Positions 21,775-24,296 of a stretch of DNA of 24,296 nucleotides are shown here, piece after piece (positions within the stretch are counted from its first letter, which is position 1; each line of letters starts with the position of its first letter). Source of the stretch: an uncultured Alistipes sp. (GTDB taxonomy: Bacteria > Bacteroidota > Bacteroidia > Bacteroidales > Rikenellaceae). The translations under genes and the position numbers were made by a program. The DNA lies in assembly GCA_958449275.1 (NCBI GenBank), contig CAUDHE010000036.1, positions 1-24,296 of the forward strand. Reading direction: 5' to 3'. The notes below the pieces were generated by a model that ran no database searches, was not told the DNA's origin, and saw nothing but the letters and a program-made list of their open reading frames with translations.

Positions 21775-23010
21775 CTATCCGATTTTCAATTCGCGTTTGA
21801 CCACATCGGGCAGATCGCCGCAATTGTGGCAGCACTGCATGTCGATCGAATACATGCGAGCTATGCAATAATCCTTATGGTCGCAACCCGAACGGGTGGA
21901 TATATCGCCTCGACGCAGCTTGTCGACGAACGCAGGGTCGTTGACAAGCGCCCTCGCAATCTGCACCATCTCGAATCCCGAATCGAGCACGCGCTCTATG
22001 CCCTCGCGTGACACTATGCCGCCGACGTAGACCAACGGTCCCTTCAACTCGCGGCGAAACTTTCGGGCATTTTCGAGGAAGAAACACTCCTCGAAATCGT
22101 ACTGCTTTATCATCCACTGGCCGAACAACGACACCACGATCTTCTGCGGCCACTGGGTCCAAGGCATGTAATACCCCATCGTCTTGGTAGGTATGCGCCC
22201 GCGCATGACCGCCATGGGAGCTCTCGACACAAAACCCGATGAAAGGACTATGCCGTGCACGCCGAACGACTCGATGCGTTTGGCTATCTCTATCGATTCG
22301 GGAATCTCTATTCCGCCTTTGAATCCGTCCTCCATGTTATGCTTTACCAGCACTGCGGTATTCGTCCGCGCGGCAGCCTCCATCACCTCCTCCAGACACA
22401 TATCCATGAACCGCATGCGATTGGTCAGCGAGCCGCCGAATTCGTCGCGGCGGCGGTTGGTATAGGGCGACAGAAACTGCGAAATCAGATAACCGTGCCC
22501 CGCATGCACCTCCACGCTGTCGAAGCCCGCCTCGTGCGCGGTAACGACCGCACGCCCGAAATCGCGCGCCATGTCGGCAATCTCCGAGCGGCGCAACTTG
22601 CGGTGGAACGTGGGCGAATAGAGATTGAAGCCCGTCGATGCCGACACGGGAAAGCATCCCGCCGTAGACCAATGGGTCATGTTTCCGCAATGCCCGATCT
22701 GAATCCCCGCAGCCGCACCCTCGCGGTGTATGTCGTCGGTTATGTCCCTGAGCGTCGGCACGATCTCGTCGCGCAGCCACAACTGGCTGTTGAACGAAAC
22801 ACCGCTGCGATTGATCGACGCATAGGCCAAAGTGGTCATGCCTACACCGCCGCGCGCCACGCTGACGTGGTAATCCTTCAGTTTCTGCGTAGGGCCGAAA
22901 TTCTTGCCCATCGACTCGAAAGCCGCCGAACGAATGGTGCGGTTGCGAAGAGTCACGGGACCGAGTTTATAAGGAGTGAACAATTTGGACTCCTTCAAAT
23001 CTTTTTCCAT
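21775..23010 (-). CDS. Old Yellow Enzyme-like flavin oxidoreductase, candidate delta4-3-ketosteroid 5-beta-reductase
   Basis: The 411-residue protein is an FMN TIM barrel. It begins LFTPYKLGPVTLRNRTIRSA, has IQIGHCGN, the family hallmark HAGHGYLISQFLSPYTNRR (169-187), VKHNMEDGF, and the phosphate-binding end YVGGIVSREG plus ALVNDP. A Cys-rich tail holds Cys376, Cys382, Cys393, Cys394 and Cys397, where BaiCD/2,4-dienoyl-CoA reductase relatives bind a 4Fe-4S cluster. It ends there, without the FAD/NAD(P) domain that makes those relatives about 640-670 residues long. Electrons must then come from a separate partner. It lies between the 5-alpha-reductase and SDR genes with gaps of 23 and 3 bases, which strongly suggests action on the same ring A enone. 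Confidence 0.85.
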   Translation of the reverse strand: MEKDLKESKLFTPYKLGPVTLRNRTIRSAAFESMGKNFGPTQKLKDYHVSVARGGVGMTTLAYASINRSGVSFNSQLWLRDEIVPTLRDITDDIHREGAAAGIQIGHCGNMTHWSTAGCFPVSASTGFNLYSPTFHRKLRRSEIADMARDFGRAVVTAHEAGFDSVEVHAGHGYLISQFLSPYTNRRRDEFGGSLTNRMRFMDMCLEEVMEAAARTNTAVLVKHNMEDGFKGGIEIPESIEIAKRIESFGVHGIVLSSGFVSRAPMAVMRGRIPTKTMGYYMPWTQWPQKIVVSLFGQWMIKQYDFEECFFLENARKFRRELKGPLVYVGGIVSREGIERVLDSGFEMVQIARALVNDPAFVDKLRRGDISTRSGCDHKDYCIARMYSIDMQCCHNCGDLPDVVKRELKIG

Positions 23011-23033
23011 ATCTTTTTCGGGTTCTTCTTAAC

Positions 23034-23804
23034 TTAATATATAAAGGGCAGTATGCGTTTACGCCGCAACGAGGTGAACTCCTCGCCGAATTCGGCTTCG
23101 TAACGCCTGTAAAGCGATGCCGACCGCGGCGCCAGATTGGCAAAGGTCCACAACACGAATACAGCACCCGACCACGACCACGACGCCACGGCGAAACCCG
23201 TCCACTCCAGCAGTTCGCCGAAATAGTTGGCCGACGACACATAACGGAACATTCCGCCGCGCGGGATGTAGTGGCGCGTATCGCCCTCCTTGCGCAAGTG
23301 ACGGATGATGTAATCCGATTGCCAATTGACGAACATGCCGACGAAGAACAGCACTGCGCCGACGTAAAAGAACGGTTTGCCGAACCAGCCGTCGTAATAA
23401 TCGGACGGCGCCACGTAGAATATCCATCCTCCCTGCATGAAGGCGTTGAGCGTGTTGAACACCATGCCCATCACCACTATGCCCAGCGGCATCTTCGATT
23501 TGCCGCGCATGAGCAGCGGAAATATGAACGAACGCTGGAAATAGTGCAATTGAAACATAGCCGCCAGTGCGAGCGGTGCGGCCTCCCACCGTCTGTCGGA
23601 ACATGCCCACAGCACGCACATCATGATGAAAACGGGCGACTCCATCATAACCCACCCCGCTTTGTTGGGCACGGGAGGTCCGTAGCGCCTATCGAACAAA
23701 TAGCCGTATCCCGCTTCGAAGAATTGCAGGGCGACGAACACGATCACGGCCGTCAGAGCCATCACTGCGAGAAACGTATCGTACAGAGTCGAATAACTTT
23801 CCAT
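23034..23804 (-). CDS. 3-oxo-5-alpha-steroid 4-dehydrogenase (steroid 5-alpha-reductase family)
   Basis: The 256-residue integral membrane protein matches human SRD5A enzymes in length, helix number and motifs. NKAGWVMMESP carries Glu55 (equivalent to SRD5A2 Glu57), LHYFQRSFIFPLL carries Tyr88 (SRD5A2 Tyr91), and PRGGMFRYVSSANYFGELLE supplies Asn193 and Glu199-area contacts for NADPH. It ends RILPFIY, almost as in mammals (ALIPFIF). It should reduce the C4-C5 double bond of 3-oxo-delta4 steroids with 5-alpha stereochemistry, giving flat allo products. I start it at ATG 23804 because the longer frame (to 23912) runs through promoter repeats and lacks conserved sequence. It is the first gene of the operon. 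Confidence 0.93.
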   Translation of the reverse strand: MESYSTLYDTFLAVMALTAVIVFVALQFFEAGYGYLFDRRYGPPVPNKAGWVMMESPVFIMMCVLWACSDRRWEAAPLALAAMFQLHYFQRSFIFPLLMRGKSKMPLGIVVMGMVFNTLNAFMQGGWIFYVAPSDYYDGWFGKPFFYVGAVLFFVGMFVNWQSDYIIRHLRKEGDTRHYIPRGGMFRYVSSANYFGELLEWTGFAVASWSWSGAVFVLWTFANLAPRSASLYRRYEAEFGEEFTSLRRKRILPFIY

Positions 23805-23880
23805 TTGCGAAAAAAAATTTAAACCTTCGTCCCGTCCGCTGTCCGCCGGGACGGTCCGAAGCACAAATTCAAAATCCGCG

Positions 23881-23913
23881 TAAAGATACGCATAAGCCGA
23901 GCGCAAAAGCAAA
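23881..23913 (-). promoter_or_regulatory. Promoter-like module proximal to the 5-alpha-reductase gene
   Basis: On the minus strand TTTG (23910-23913) stands 21 bp before TATCTTTA (23881-23888), one base off consensus. The leader to the ATG at 23804 would be about 70 nt. It is the first of three boxes spaced 76 and 75 bp apart. Confidence 0.5.
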
Positions 23914-24042
23914 TTTTATTTGCGATTTTGCCGTAGCGGAGTATCTAAGGCGAAGCCAAAGGTACGAATAAACCGAGCGCAAAAGCAAATTTATTTCCGA
24001 TTTCGCCGAGACAGAGTGTCTAAGGCGAAGCCAAAGATAGGA
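23892..24042. repeat. 76-bp tandem direct repeat upstream of the steroid reductase operon
   Basis: Unit 1 (23892-23967) and unit 2 (23968-24042) are about 85% identical by hand alignment. Each carries GAGCGCAAAAGCAAAT and CTAAGGCGAAGCCAAAG. On the minus strand each unit ends in a TAnnTTTG box. In unit 1 two hairpins can form, one around GCAAAT/ATTTGC and one around GTATCT-GGC-GAA-GCC-AGGTAC; the second is kept in unit 2 with changed bases. The rest of the 23805-24256 spacer (24043-24178) is AT-rich with no recognisable feature. Confidence 0.85.
23957..23989 (-). promoter_or_regulatory. Second promoter-like module in the tandem repeat
   Basis: On the minus strand TTTG (23986-23989) stands 21 bp before a perfect TACCTTTG (23957-23964). 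A further perfect TATCTTTG (24032-24039) lies 75 bp upstream in unit 2, but lacks a TTTG at the right distance. Confidence 0.5.
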
Positions 24043-24178
24043 GGGCTAAAGCGAACTTGCATGATATTGTGTTGAGGCCGAATATTTGAGATTCAGGTAC
24101 TAAAACTGAATATCAGCGGTTTTATTCATTGTGATTCTATAGTTTATATCGCTGCCGTGATTTTTTTTCGTCGAAAAA

Positions 24179-24209
24179 TTTGGATAATGAAAAATTTGAT
24201 ATATCTTTG
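24179..24209 (+). promoter_or_regulatory. Promoter of tRNA-Gly
   Basis: TTTG (24179-24182) is followed after 19 bp by TATCTTTG (24202-24209). A precursor leader of about 40 nt precedes the tRNA, leaving room for processing of a multi-tRNA transcript. Confidence 0.75.
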
Positions 24210-24256
24210 CACTCGCAATCGGGTCAAATATCCCACGCATTGCAAACGAATATACT

Positions 24257-24296
24257 GCGGAAATAGCTCAGTTGGTAGAGCACAACCTTGCCAAGG
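24257..24296 (+). tRNA. tRNA-Gly (anticodon GCC), cut by the window end
   Basis: The first 40 nt of the gene are present: acceptor strand GCGGAAA, D arm GCTCAGTTGGTAGAGC, and the 5' half of the anticodon arm. The loop CTTGCCA puts GCC at positions 34-36, which reads Gly codons GGC and GGU. The 3' half lies beyond the window. Confidence 0.9.

Noticed and set aside
22255..23037. Plus-strand open frame of 260 codons
   Set aside because: It is the shadow of the OYE gene, with no recognisable domain.
23805..23912. N-terminal extension of the 5-alpha-reductase frame
   Set aside because: The added residues have no family similarity and cover the likely leader and promoter; ATG 23804 gives the normal family length.

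Overview
The window looks like a chromosomal piece of a gut Bacteroidales, most likely Alistipes or another member of the Rikenellaceae. Many promoters have the Bacteroidetes form, TTTG about 19-21 bp before TAnnTTTG. The families DUF4199, DUF4293, BACON/DUF5689 lipoproteins and HU-CCDC81/SPOR fusions are typical of the phylum, and the genes are GC-rich for the order. Genus is inference; no rRNA is present. No transposase, integrase, CRISPR array or prophage module was found.

Left part (1-6.7 kb): a tRNA-Arg(CCG) with its promoter and terminator, an S24/CI-like regulator that seems to have lost its catalytic Ser, and an orphan PhoR-like histidine kinase with almost no extracytoplasmic domain. 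A packed run follows: lgt, an HU/SPOR membrane protein and a GtrA-like flippase. A BtuB-like TonB-dependent receptor lies convergent to this run and downstream of uvrB.

Middle (8.9-20.2 kb): a lipoprotein of the sugar-phosphate isomerase TIM-barrel family; a possible stress cluster with a manganese catalase between two small hydrophilic proteins, the catalase frame being cut by an in-frame TAA; a LuxC-like acyl-CoA reductase translationally coupled to a PatB/MalY C-S lyase; a BACON/DUF5689 lipoprotein with a secreted endonuclease/exonuclease/phosphatase enzyme; DUF4293; a DUF4199 protein with a polyprenyl-phosphate-type glycosyltransferase; and mltG. Two overlapping, mutually exclusive hairpins sit between the glycosyltransferase and DUF4293.

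Right part (20.2-24.3 kb): the SRP RNA gene ffs is divergent from mltG and is followed by a cold shock gene with an unusually good Shine-Dalgarno. The main discovery candidate is a three-gene minus-strand operon: steroid 5-alpha-reductase, Old Yellow Enzyme-type reductase (5-beta-reductase candidate) and SDR hydroxysteroid dehydrogenase. It has the gene content of the Bacteroidetes clusters reported to turn 3-oxo-delta4 bile acids into allo/iso forms such as isoallolithocholic acid. Upstream of it lies a 76-bp tandem repeat that places promoter-like boxes at exact 75/76-bp intervals, all pointing into the operon. The window ends inside a tRNA-Gly(GCC).
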